Shown here piece by piece: positions 1-7,033 of a DNA stretch of 30,724 nucleotides; position 1 is the first letter of the stretch, and every line of letters begins with the position of its first letter. A program made the translations under genes and the position numbers. The notes beneath the pieces are model-generated. The model did not search any database and was not told where the DNA came from. It saw only the letters and a list, made by a program, of their open reading frames with translations. The stretch is from Saprospiraceae bacterium (GTDB taxonomy: Bacteria > Bacteroidota > Bacteroidia > Chitinophagales > Saprospiraceae), in contig JADKCC010000041.1 of assembly GCA_016714785.1 (NCBI GenBank), forward strand, positions 1 to 30,724. The letters run 5' to 3'.

Positions 1-1685
1 GGATTCCCCAATATATAAATCTCATCATCCTTCTCTTTTGGACAAATTTCTTCCCAGTCCACCCTGCATGCATTCCCATGTACGATATGCCCGGTCTCCA
101 TCAGGGGTAGTGCAGGTCTTGACATCCCAAATGCCGCAAAAAATGCCTGATTCATCTGATGTTCTGCCAGCCATAGAGACAATATCGCGACCTCATGCGC
201 AAAATCATCCAGCTCTATACCATAAAAATGACTCAGTGTGATCATAGACAGATATTCCGTCCCTAGATCGAGACTACCACTGCCTTGATGACCACGCAAC
301 GCTTGTATGTCTTGGATGATCAGCATTTCCAGTTTGCGCAATTCCTTATACGCTATTATAAGAAAATTGCCACTACCACACGCAGGGTCAAAGACCTTGA
401 TCTTGCTGATACGTAGTCTGAGATCATTGAGTTTTTTGAGATTTCCTTTAGCATTTTCATAAGCTTCATACAGTTCATTCAGAAACAATGGTTCGATCAC
501 CTTCATGATATTCGGCACACTTGTATAATGCATGCCTAGTCCTCCTCTATGCTCAGGCGTGATCACCGCTTGTATCATAGATCCGAAGATATCAGGATTG
601 ATAGCCTTCCAGTCCAGCTCTCCCATATCTATCGCCATCTGCCTACTACGTCGCGTAAACTTCGGGGCAGCATATTGATGACGAAATAGACCACCATTTA
701 CATAAGGAAAAGCCTCGAGATAAGCAGGTAAGTTTTGTCTTTGCCCTTTGTCAGTATTCATGACATCCCACAGGGTGTCCAGGTAAGTGTGAAGATCACT
801 GCCATCTACCTGAGTATGACTACTGATAGCACCCGTAAATTGTCCTTGTTCAAAAATACCAGTATCTTCAGCAAAAAAACAAAACAACATCCTGGACAAA
901 AACACATTCAGACTATGTACTTCCGCCTCCGTACCGGTAGGATTATCCTTGCTGATCTCATCATAAAACTTAGCCATTTTATCTGCAGCTCGTACATCAG
1001 CAATCGTCTCTTCTTTCCCCTCAAACTTTTCCATCCCTGCCCATGGCAAAAAGAAGTCAAAATGATTGATCAGTTCTTTGATAGTTATATCCAGTACATC
1101 TTTTGTTTTGGTATCGAGTGCTCTTATATGATTACCATCAGTCACTACCACAAATCTAGGATCATACTTGCCAACCTTCGTGTCTGCAAGCACAGTGTCA
1201 TATACACTTCCCACATCACCATCAGATACAAATTTGTAGTACAGCTTTTTCTTTAGTATGATTTCTCCATCATCCTTAGACAAGTTCATACCACCTTTTT
1301 CGAGCCTGCTGATGGTTGTCTTGGGCAGCCCATAAGCTTGCAGCAAATCAAAGACAAATCGCGCTTTGTCCAATTCCTTGATTACCTTCTCTACATTTTC
1401 CTGTATCTGAGTGATGTTCATATTTCTTATGACAGAGATCTTATCTCTTTTATTGGATTGAGACAATAATGATGCTGCCATTGATTTAGTTAAATCATTG
1501 TATTTATCACTTTTCATAGCATTAGATGCTTTTGTTTCCATTGCAGCACCAGTTTCCTTTTTGGTATTGGATTGTGACATAATGGATCCTGCAAATTGTT
1601 TTGCTATCTTTGAAGCACTATTATCTTTTAATACTTTACTTGCTTCAGAAGCTATGGTTTTTGATGATTGTTTCAAATTTTTCAT
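1..1685 (-). CDS. MmeI-like class I SAM-dependent DNA methyltransferase / restriction-modification protein (partial)
   Basis: I translated this by hand from the ATG at 1685. The frame stays open for about 561 codons to the window edge, so the C-terminal part is missing. SAM-binding motif I, DPACGSGNF, lies at about residues 431-439, followed by FYGIELDDFAHEVAILSLWL and LPLMETGHIVHGNA, the usual blocks of the MmeI-type methyltransferase domain. The last visible residues are ILGNP, the start of the catalytic NPPY motif of adenine-N6 methyltransferases. Residues 15-40 and 53-78 form an internal duplication: both begin with AS and end in SQSN. The middle part (GLPKTTISRLEKGG, then KTKDVLDI) resembles the N-terminal half of single-chain type IIL/IIG enzymes, but I cannot prove an active nuclease. 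It sits 23 bp behind the XRE/ImmA gene and is probably co-transcribed with it. Likely role: self/non-self DNA modification and restriction. The family is clear; the exact RM type and the specificity are not. Confidence 0.85.
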   Translation of the reverse strand, partial: MKNLKQSSKTIASEASKVLKDNSASKIAKQFAGSIMSQSNTKKETGAAMETKASNAMKSDKYNDLTKSMAASLLSQSNKRDKISVIRNMNITQIQENVEKVIKELDKARFVFDLLQAYGLPKTTISRLEKGGMNLSKDDGEIILKKKLYYKFVSDGDVGSVYDTVLADTKVGKYDPRFVVVTDGNHIRALDTKTKDVLDITIKELINHFDFFLPWAGMEKFEGKEETIADVRAADKMAKFYDEISKDNPTGTEAEVHSLNVFLSRMLFCFFAEDTGIFEQGQFTGAISSHTQVDGSDLHTYLDTLWDVMNTDKGQRQNLPAYLEAFPYVNGGLFRHQYAAPKFTRRSRQMAIDMGELDWKAINPDIFGSMIQAVITPEHRGGLGMHYTSVPNIMKVIEPLFLNELYEAYENAKGNLKKLNDLRLRISKIKVFDPACGSGNFLIIAYKELRKLEMLIIQDIQALRGHQGSGSLDLGTEYLSMITLSHFYGIELDDFAHEVAILSLWLAEHQMNQAFFAAFGMSRPALPLMETGHIVHGNACRVDWEEICPKEKDDEIYILGN

Positions 1686-1708
1686 TTTCAAATATTTTAC
1701 GTTAAAGA

Positions 1709-2770
1709 TTAATTACGAATAATTTTAAGTTTTACATTATCGCTATAATACAAAGCATTCAGGTCTTTTACATTGATATGTAACATATTGGCAAGTTCAT
1801 CTTTTGTGTATCCCAATTCATTGGTATGCAACTCAAGCATTTCCTTAAACAAAGTCGCTTTTTCTGGTGACACATTGAATTCTGAAGGTTCCTTTGTTTT
1901 ATATCCTAAATAGGCCATTTGTTGCCACAAATATCTATACTGATTATCGGTCACTTGTGCCAATTCTTTTGCTTTGTACAAAAGTGCACCCATTGATATT
2001 TTCCAATACCTTTTCATATTACCCAAAGTTTCAAGACTAATTGTTTCAAGATCTTGTAAAAATTCGGAAGCAGGTACAAGTAATTCAGAAGCAAATTGCA
2101 TGGCTTCTTTTTCTACATTTCGGATTTGGGCTATTTGCTGGCCAATATGCATAACTAAATGACCCAATTCGTGTGCTAAAGTTAAACGTTGCCTATCTCC
2201 TGGCATTTTGTTATTTATATATATGATAGGCTGTCGTTCTTTAGAAAATAAACTTAGACCATCCATTTTTTCAGAACCAAAATCAAATGGAACAACAACT
2301 ATCCCATTATCTTCAATAATCTTAGTAAGATTCTCTATTCTTCCTTTTGGAATTCTCCATTTTTGTCTCACCCATTTTGCTGCTGATTCAGGCGTACCAT
2401 GATCATCTACATCCCATAATGGTAAATTAAGTTCTGGAAGCTCTACACTTGTCATAAGATTTTCTAAATTCATCCTAACGAGATTCATGCTGCCCTCTGC
2501 CTTTAATAAATCTCTTTTTTTGATTACAATTCTTTTTCGATAATAGGATAAATTCGGTTCAAAAATATTATTTGTTTGTTCAAAAAATGACTTCGGAAAT
2601 TCGAGGACATTACAAATATTTGTAAAAATTTCTTCGGATGGTTTGTTTAAACCTTTTTCAATTTTTGACAACATACCCTGTGTCAATTGAATAAGATCAG
2701 CCAATTCACTTTGAGAAATACCCCTTATTTCTCTCGCCAACACAATCATTTCTGGATTTATGGATTTCAT
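1709..2770 (-). CDS. XRE-type HTH regulator fused to ImmA/IrrE metallopeptidase
   Basis: This 353-aa protein has two parts. Residues about 6-65 form an XRE/Cro helix-turn-helix (SQSELADLIQLTQGMLSKIE). The rest is an ImmA/IrrE (peptidase M78) domain with the zinc motif HELGH near residue 200 in LAHELGHLVMH and a distal acidic helix (EKEAMQFASELLVP). Proteins of this architecture commonly control mobile elements, toxin-antitoxin pairs or restriction systems by cleaving or displacing a repressor. It lies 16 bp behind the gene at 2787-3399 and 23 bp ahead of the methyltransferase on the same strand, which argues for a three-gene operon in which this protein is the sensor or controller. The frame is intact and the zinc ligands are present. 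The start at 2770 is supported by the short spacing and the typical N-terminal sequence. The target protein is unknown. Confidence 0.9.
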   Translation of the reverse strand: MKSINPEMIVLAREIRGISQSELADLIQLTQGMLSKIEKGLNKPSEEIFTNICNVLEFPKSFFEQTNNIFEPNLSYYRKRIVIKKRDLLKAEGSMNLVRMNLENLMTSVELPELNLPLWDVDDHGTPESAAKWVRQKWRIPKGRIENLTKIIEDNGIVVVPFDFGSEKMDGLSLFSKERQPIIYINNKMPGDRQRLTLAHELGHLVMHIGQQIAQIRNVEKEAMQFASELLVPASEFLQDLETISLETLGNMKRYWKISMGALLYKAKELAQVTDNQYRYLWQQMAYLGYKTKEPSEFNVSPEKATLFKEMLELHTNELGYTKDELANMLHINVKDLNALYYSDNVKLKIIRN

Positions 2771-2786
2771 TGACTTTATATTTTAT

Positions 2787-3399
2787 TTACTTTGTTCCTG
2801 TCTTTTTAATTTGATTATCTTTAACTTTTACTCTTTTTTGGATGGTCACTTCCTCTTCCGATCCGGATGGATTAAAATTGATAATATTCTGTTCTATGGA
2901 CCCATTTAAACCTATTTGCCACTCTAAATTATCACCAAGTTTACAAAAAATACAAATATTTTTAAGACTAGTCCATGTTGAATCAGGCAAATATCCGGCA
3001 TATAATAAAGTAGCAGCATCCTGGAATCCCAGGAATTTCTATTTGATTTTTATAGTTAGAAGTCTGTTTTGTTAAAATATTAGATGTACTATAGTCTTTA
3101 TTTATCTTTTTAAATCTGATAAAAATGTTATCCTTTATTTGAATACCAAAAACTCCATTAAAATTACCACTTCTAACTTCTGAATCTCCTTCAAACATTT
3201 TTTTAATTCGAGCCCTTATAAGTCCATGAATAATATTAGCCTTCTCTTTCTTGTTAAATGCGACATAATTTCCATTACTATGGTGAAAATTAATAGTGGC
3301 TAAATGGTCATTAAAACCACTTTCAATAGCCTCTTGAATTTTTAAAAAATAAGGTTCTAAAATTATTTCCGCTTGTTGTTTTGATAATAAATGCTTCAT
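2787..3399 (-). pseudogene. Frameshifted conserved partner protein of the XRE/ImmA gene
   Basis: Two overlapping minus-strand frames form one gene. The first frame starts at ATG 3399 (MKHLLSKQQAEIILEPYF) and runs through FGIQIKDNIFIRFKKINKDY and LTKQTSNYKNQIEIPGIPG. It then shifts at about position 3018, and the second frame continues ATLLYAGYLPDSTWTSLK to the stop at 2787. Removing one base at the GGATGCTGCT site joins them into about 203 aa. The joined sequence follows the pattern I recall for conserved proteins encoded beside ImmA/IrrE regulators: a FKK(L/I) segment, a TQQ/TKQT turn, then a GY(V/L) block and a W-containing strand near the end. I assign no biochemical function. A -10-like TACCTTTG on the minus strand at 3419-3426 precedes the start. 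As read the protein would be truncated; a sequencing error is possible because the downstream frame is well preserved. Confidence 0.7.
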
Positions 3400-3418
3400 A
3401 TAATAAAAATTAATACTG

Positions 3419-3426
3419 CAAAGGTA
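3419..3426 (-). promoter_or_regulatory. Bacteroidetes-type -10 box for the partner-ImmA-methyltransferase operon
   Basis: Minus-strand TACCTTTG matches the Bacteroidetes -10 consensus TAnnTTTG exactly and lies about 20 bases before the ATG at 3399. No clear -33 TTTG is seen at the ideal spacing. This position supports the start at 3399 over an in-frame ATG further upstream. Confidence 0.5.
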
Positions 3427-3770
3427 ATGGATAACTTTAAATAAACTGCAAAATCTAATAAAATTATTCATATATTTTCATTAAATTTATTCATTACTTC
3501 ATAATTACTTAAAATACAACATATTATAATTTGTTTATTTGTCAGCACTGCTATGTAATTATGAATATAATTTTTATTAAATACAGATCTAATCATAAAT
3601 ACTCTCCATCCTCCGGCACACTTCCTTCCTTCACTCATTCCGTTTGCTACATTTCACGATGTTCCCATTACGCTGCACTCCATTCACTCATACATTCAGA
3701 GAGCCTACGGATTCCCGCAGCATAAGTATCTCCGTCATTTCATTGCACTCTCCACCCCAATATTCAGATC

Positions 3771-3839
3771 AGCAAGCAGCATTAGAAAGATGAAGCCTAA
3801 GAAGAAATAAATAATGTTTTTTCTAATGCTACACTTGCT
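3771..3839. repeat. Palindromic element: 11-bp plus 6-bp nested stems
   Basis: AGCATTAGAAA at 3778-3788 is perfectly inverted at 3820-3830 (TTTCTAATGCT). Outside it, AGCAAG at 3771-3776 pairs with CTTGCT at 3834-3839. The 31-nt loop is A-rich. There is no T-tract, so it is not a simple terminator. Confidence 0.6.
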
Positions 3840-3939
3840 TCACTTCATGCACAACTAAGAGTTTCATTTCATTCCTACGATACACATGCTTTTTAGCCTA
3901 GCTTCTTTTAGTCCCCGTTTCAAATTGGATGTAGTCAAA

Positions 3940-4109
3940 AAATATATCACGTATCATGCAGCAAAGGTACAGGGAATGTATCTGACACAAGAAGTACCGC
4001 TGCGCTATATGTCAGAAATCTCCACACCGTTCGGGTAGTATTTATGCCATATTCCTTCTTTTAGTCAGATCCACCCTGTGATCACGGCACCATGATACGA
4101 GATATATTT
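3940..4109. repeat. Large nested palindrome (170 bp) with four stacked stems
   Basis: The outer arms at 3940-3958 and 4091-4109 match in 18 of 19 positions (AAATATATCACGTATCATG against its inverse with one change). Inside follow ACAGGG 3969-3974 with CCCTGT 4074-4079, ATCTGAC 3980-3986 with GTCAGAT 4064-4070, and AGAAG 3990-3994 with CTTCT 4055-4059. The apical part (AGTACCG, CTATATGT, GCCATATTCCTT) recurs in the element at 4702-4778. There are no genes inside. The order of stems separated by short internal loops suggests a folded RNA or single-stranded DNA rather than a transposon inverted repeat. Confidence 0.7.
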
Positions 4110-4269
4110 AAGAGACAGTACTTCGGCTGGTGGCTAGTGTGTTCTCGAGTGGCTTCTACTTCAGTGAGTGTTGAGTTCGGTAAGTTACCTTATGATTTAG
4201 TATGTATTCAGTGTTTTGGGTACAGGTTTTTCATTAGTCAGTTACCATTTTAGTTCAGTGTTTTTCAGT

Positions 4270-4295
4270 AGCTCTCAGTGATGGGGGCTTTTTTT
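4270..4295 (+). terminator. Intrinsic terminator
   Basis: AGCTCTC at 4270-4276 pairs with GGGGGCT at 4283-4289 (two G-U pairs), the loop is 6 nt, and a run of seven T follows. It implies rightward transcription of the G/T-rich stretch at 4110-4270, which has stop codons in all frames. That stretch may be a non-coding RNA or a decayed gene. Confidence 0.6.
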
Positions 4296-4314
4296 ATATC
4301 CGCATTATTCCTAT

Positions 4315-4381
4315 TGGACTTGTAAACTTGTTTGCAAGCTATCCCTTTAATGGAGTTGTAAACTTGTTTTCAAAATTATCC
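4315..4381. repeat. Two 30-bp direct repeats with internal hairpin
   Basis: Copies at 4315-4344 and 4351-4381 share TGGA(C/G)TTGTAAACTTGTTT and end in ATCC. In copy 1 the core TTGTAAAC-TT-GTTTGCAA folds into an 8-bp hairpin; in copy 2 one pair is lost. Confidence 0.6.
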
Positions 4382-4459
4382 ACACAAAACTTAATCCTTA
4401 TTACTCCATACCATAACATCTTCCCCAACTCTTTTTTGCCTATACTCAAAGCCTAACTT

Positions 4460-4542
4460 CATAAGCTGTGTGCAAAGCACTTCTTTATTTGTCGGGCGCT
4501 TGCTCCTTTCAGTCCGCTGCGTTCGCCCTTTCACAGGTTATA
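4460..4542. repeat. Palindromic element with GC-rich inner stem
   Basis: ATAAGCTGTG at 4461-4470 pairs with CACAGGTTAT at 4532-4541 with one mismatch. Inside, GGGCG 4494-4498 pairs with CGCCC 4524-4528, and a small GTGC-AAA-GCAC hairpin sits at 4470-4480. GCCTAAC lies just before it at 4451-4457. This looks superficially like an integron attC site but lacks a proper GTTRRRY partner. Confidence 0.45.
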
Positions 4543-4577
4543 TGGCATACTGTCTCAGCCATAGACCAGAATGTTCC

Positions 4578-4690
4578 AGCCACTTGCTTTACTCATAGCG
4601 CTTCATGTTCATAGAGTACGCTCAACTCAAATCCTTACACAATTGTACACTATGCCCATGAACGCTATTTCCATCCACCCATAAGTGGCT
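4578..4690. repeat. Nested palindrome with three stems
   Basis: The outer stem is AGCCACTT 4578-4585 with AAGTGGCT 4683-4690 (8 of 8). The middle stem is ATAGCGCTTCATG 4595-4607 with CATGAACGCTAT 4657-4668 (12 pairs, one bulged base). The inner stem is CATAGAGTAC 4610-4619 with GTACACTATG 4645-4654 (9 of 10), closing a 25-nt loop. Confidence 0.7.
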
Positions 4691-4701
4691 TTGTCGCAGT
4701 T

Positions 4702-4778
4702 ACATAGTATCTACCATATAGACAAGTACCGTTACACTATATGTGCCATATTCCTTGTCATTATGTTAGATACTATGT
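4702..4778. repeat. Nested palindrome sharing its apical domain with the 3940-4109 element
   Basis: ACATAGTATCTA 4702-4713 is perfectly inverted at 4767-4778. CATA 4715-4718 pairs with TATG 4762-4765, and GACAAG 4721-4726 with CTTGTC 4754-4759. The loop carries AAGTACCG, CTATATGT and GCCATATTCCTT, as in the larger element. The closing stem is ACAAG/CTTGT here and AGAAG/CTTCT there, which is a compensatory base-pair change. Confidence 0.75.
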
Positions 4779-4822
4779 GTATATCAGCTTACATTCTGGC
4801 GGCTATGGCTGGCAGTATTTTC

Positions 4823-4918
4823 GCTGCTACCTGTATCTGTGCCATCGCATCCACATCATGTATCCTTGCAGGAGCATTACATTTACATCATGAGTATGCA
4901 TGGCACATCTACCGCAGC
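4823..4918. repeat. Nested palindrome
   Basis: GCTGC 4823-4827 pairs with GCAGC 4914-4918. TGTGCCAT-c-GCAT 4838-4850 pairs with ATGCATGGCACA 4896-4907 with one bulged base. The weaker inner pairing around ATCATG is ambiguous. Confidence 0.55.
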
Positions 4919-4935
4919 TCATTTTATTTGTTTTG

Positions 4936-5021
4936 GTGGCGGCCATGTGGGTGCATCTAGTACGTACAGCCACATTCGTACCTCACATTACTCCTGTACG
5001 CACTATCTGCACCGCCGCCAC
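4936..5021. repeat. Nested palindrome with GC-rich base
   Basis: GTGGCGGC 4936-4943 pairs perfectly with GCCGCCAC 5014-5021, GGTGCA 4950-4955 with TGCACC 5008-5013, and GTACGTACAG 4960-4969 with CTGTACGCAC 4994-5003 (9 of 10). A 6-nt one-sided bulge and a symmetric 4x4 internal loop separate the stems; the apical loop is 24 nt. Confidence 0.75.
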
Positions 5022-5033
5022 TAAAATCTTCTT

Positions 5034-5065
5034 CCTGTTATTACCACCTCTGGTGGTATGTTTTT
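5034..5065 (+). terminator. Hairpin repeat copy 1, terminator-like
   Basis: TACCACC-TCT-GGTGGTA is followed by TG and six T. It lies 12 bp after the palindrome at 4936-5021, so it may end a transcript that contains the array. It shares a 32-bp unit with 5165-5196. Confidence 0.6.
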
Positions 5066-5164
5066 TATGGCATGGTCAGGCTCAGGGCTGTATAACCTGA
5101 TTCCCAGTGTTCGTACCTCACAAACTCCTTAACCGAGCCTAAAGGCATCGGAGAAAATCCACTC

Positions 5165-5196
5165 CCTGTTTTCACCACTTCTAGTGGTCTGTTTTC
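5165..5196 (+). repeat. Hairpin repeat copy 2, covarying
   Basis: This is the same 32-bp unit as 5034-5065 at a distance of 131 bp. The stem is ACCACT-TCT-AGTGGT instead of ACCACC-TCT-GGTGGT: a C-G pair is replaced by T-A with both sides changed. The T-tract is shorter (four T). Confidence 0.6.
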
Positions 5197-5501
5197 AGTT
5201 GCAATTATCTAAGATTTATCTAAACTCATTTTTCCCATTTCTAAATTATAAATTTGTCTAAAAAAACAAACCCTATATTTGATTGTTTAAGGTTATTTCA
5301 TGAAGTATTCGCAAAAGTATACCATCTGGTTAATACAGAATCACAATAGCAAACATTCACATTTTAATATATTTAATATGTATAGTAAATCAATCAGATA
5401 TCGTGATTTTATCAAAAATTATTAACTTTACAACAAATTTTTAGATCAAATTCTTCAACAACGTTGTGAAACTTGACAAATAAACATTTAAATATCACTC
5501 A

Positions 5502-6067
5502 ATGAAAATAATTTCATATTCAGACTTAATTATAAATGGTAGTGACATTTCTTACCAAGATTTATTGTTAACATTTGAATGGCGAACAAAGCGAAATGAG
5601 ATCATTGAAAGAGATAACAAACGTTGTACTAAATGTAATTTCAGCGAAACTTATGGCCACAAAAGTTTTGAGAATGGAAAATATTCTTACATAACAGATG
5701 ACGGCACTGAAGACCAAATTACATTTACAAACAACAATGGTAAAATCGTAACAGAAAATATTCCAAAATTAGTCGTTACAGACAAGCCATATTTTTTACA
5801 TGTTCATCATAAATTCTATGTTTATAATCAATTGCCGTGGGAATACCTTGATACAGCATTGGTTACTTTATGTAATTGGTGTCATACAGAATTACATCAA
5901 AATGAAACTATAATAATGTATAGTGACAGAACTTTACAAATTTTGAAGACTTGATACCTTGTGAACGATGCAATGGTGCGGATGGTTTCGAATACAAACA
6001 CATGCAATCCGGAATCTGTTTTAAATGTAATGGAGCACGATTTACTAGGGCTCTATTCACCAAGTGA
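5502..6067 (+). pseudogene. HNH-type protein with C-terminal zinc ribbon, frameshifted
   Basis: The first frame, from ATG 5502, carries CTKC near residue 43, HVHHKFYV near residue 108 and LCNWCHTELHQ near residue 131. This is an HNH-nuclease-like metal fold. It stops at 5954 just after a shift in the A3T4 run at 5938-5944. One added base there leads into a frame that reads NFEDLIPCERCNGADGF and GICFKCNGARF and ends with TGA at 6065-6067, about 188 aa in total. CxxC-xG-xG followed by GICFxCxG is the zinc-ribbon tail I know from this Bacteroidetes HNH family. The HNH half alone may still fold, so it could be a truncated active protein. The natural substrate is unknown. It lies beside the palindrome array. 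Its start follows an AT-rich leader without a clear Shine-Dalgarno site. Confidence 0.65.
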
Positions 6068-6351
6068 CAAAAACGAACGCACACCATGGGGTATTGCGCA
6101 AGTGTGGTTATTTACTTACCCACAAGGACAATGTTCAACGTGGTCAAGTTAATTTAGACATTTGTATTTGGCAAGAAAAACAATACAATATAATAGATAA
6201 TTTAGTACTACCTAATGAAAATACTTTCTCAGAGTATTTATATTCGGTCAGACTTAAAATATTTAATCGTTTATACAGAGTAGAAAACTTAACTGCACCC
6301 ACCAAAGTATTGGCAAATAAGGGGCAGACGGAAGTAATTGAACATTTGTAA
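6064..6351 (+). CDS. Hypothetical 95-aa protein, uncertain
   Basis: This frame starts at GTG 6064, overlapping by four bases (GTGA) the stop of the restored HNH frame, and ends at TAA 6351. Its second half (NIIDNLVLPNENTFSEYLYS, then LKIFNRLYRVENL) has a normal amino-acid mix for a soluble protein of this genome. The first 30 residues look poorly conserved. I recognise no family. It could be a small coupled gene, or the remnant of a larger one whose N-terminal end was lost. A competing reverse-strand frame at 6263-6457 is less convincing. Confidence 0.35.
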   Translation: MTKTNAHHGVLRKCGYLLTHKDNVQRGQVNLDICIWQEKQYNIIDNLVLPNENTFSEYLYSVRLKIFNRLYRVENLTAPTKVLANKGQTEVIEHL

Positions 6352-6493
6352 TTCTATTTGGCTTTGGTATAAAATCCAAGCTGCCGTTTTTCAAATGCTG
6401 CTTCTTCACAATTACCCGACCGTTCATAGTACCTACACTCATAATCACCATTTGCATTATCTATACAGAATTTCAGAATTCCAATTATAATCA

Positions 6494-6670
6494 AAATAAA
6501 AACCGACCAGCAAAGATAATCCTTCCCATGGCTTAGTAAAGATCAAGCCTTGCAGGTTTCGGTGCAAAATATGGTTTGGTATCAGTGGATCGCTGTATTC
6601 CTGTATATTTTACACCGAAAATCTTGACAAAGCCGCCACCCGCATTTTTGCTGCTTATCGGTTTTTATTT
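6494..6670. repeat. Large nested palindrome (177 bp)
   Basis: The outer stem AAATAAAAACCGA 6494-6506 is perfectly inverted at 6658-6670. Next come CAGCAAA 6508-6514 with TTTGCTG 6647-6653, GGCTT 6530-6534 with AAGCC 6630-6634, TCAAG 6543-6547 with CTTGA 6623-6627, and TTTCGGTGCAAAATA 6557-6571 with TATTTTACACCGAAA 6606-6620 (14 of 15). The apical loop is 34 nt. The arms pair along their whole length. Confidence 0.75.
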
Positions 6671-6899
6671 ATGATATTCCATGTTTTGGAGGCACCACTG
6701 GACCAACAAAAAACTTCAAATAACTGCCAATCAACAAACCATCACTTACAACATAAGCCTATAAATACAAAGTGAGCATTCCAAATCATATCAGCTACTC
6801 AAAATCACAGATCACCAAATCACAGATCACCAAATATTTGGCAGCAGTTGTAAGCCCGCCCGCTTTTCTACCACACAAAACAGATACAAAGTTAGCTAC

Positions 6900-6955
6900 G
6901 GGAACTGAAACGTGTATGGTCCACTACGTTCTCCACCATACACTTATTCATTCCC
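6900..6955. repeat. Hairpin element
   Basis: GTGTATGGT 6912-6920 is perfectly inverted at 6935-6943. TGAA 6906-6909 pairs with TTCA 6947-6950 and GGGAA 6900-6904 with TTCCC 6951-6955. It lies 78 bp before the gene at 7034 and could be a leader structure for it. Confidence 0.6.
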
Positions 6956-7033
6956 TCACGCTGTCAGGTATCCGTTAGTATGGTCTAGGTTGGCTGTACA
7001 CTTAGTTTTTCATTTTTTTATATTCTTATTATT

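Larger units (their letters stand above)
3472..5501. other. Two-kilobase stretch without convincing genes, rich in palindromes
   Basis: No open frame here looks like a real protein. The longest ones (for example 4685-4960) run straight through palindromes and have no recognisable domain. The stretch holds at least seven long nested inverted repeats (3771-3839, 3940-4109, 4460-4542, 4578-4690, 4702-4778, 4823-4918, 4936-5021), one intrinsic terminator (4270-4295), two 30-bp direct repeats (4315-4381) and two covarying hairpin repeats (5034-5065 and 5165-5196). From 5200 to 5501 it becomes AT-rich; this part is the upstream region of the HNH gene, with a TATATTTG box at 5274-5281. The structured part is described element by element below. 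Confidence 0.75.
6352..7033. other. Gene-free stretch with two palindromic elements and a tandem duplication
   Basis: No supported gene. It contains the large palindrome at 6494-6670, a perfect 15-bp tandem duplication (AAATCACAGATCACC at 6802-6816 and 6817-6831) and the hairpin at 6900-6955. The last 75 bases, T-rich, form the leader of the gene at 7034. Confidence 0.6.

Noticed and set aside
735..1256. Plus-strand 173-aa open frame at the left edge
   Set aside because: It lies antisense to the continuous methyltransferase frame, which has clear catalytic motifs.
3531..3725. Plus-strand open frame of 64 aa
   Set aside because: It is low-complexity Ser/His-rich sequence with no start signal or family resemblance.
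4451..5021. Integron attC array
   Set aside because: GCCTAAC at 4451 and small gene units suggested it, but no GTTRRRY partner, no conserved outer arms and no IntI-type integrase are present; the recombinase here is of the island type.
4685..5100. Three overlapping plus-strand open frames of 61-91 aa
   Set aside because: They run through three palindromes, two begin inside stems, and their compositions (strings of Cys, His and Ile) match no protein pattern; better explained as structured non-coding DNA.
3771..5501. IscB omega-RNA / HEARO or retron beside an HNH gene
   Set aside because: The HNH protein is about 188 aa with a zinc ribbon and has no RuvC-like or IscB features, and no reverse transcriptase occurs in the window.
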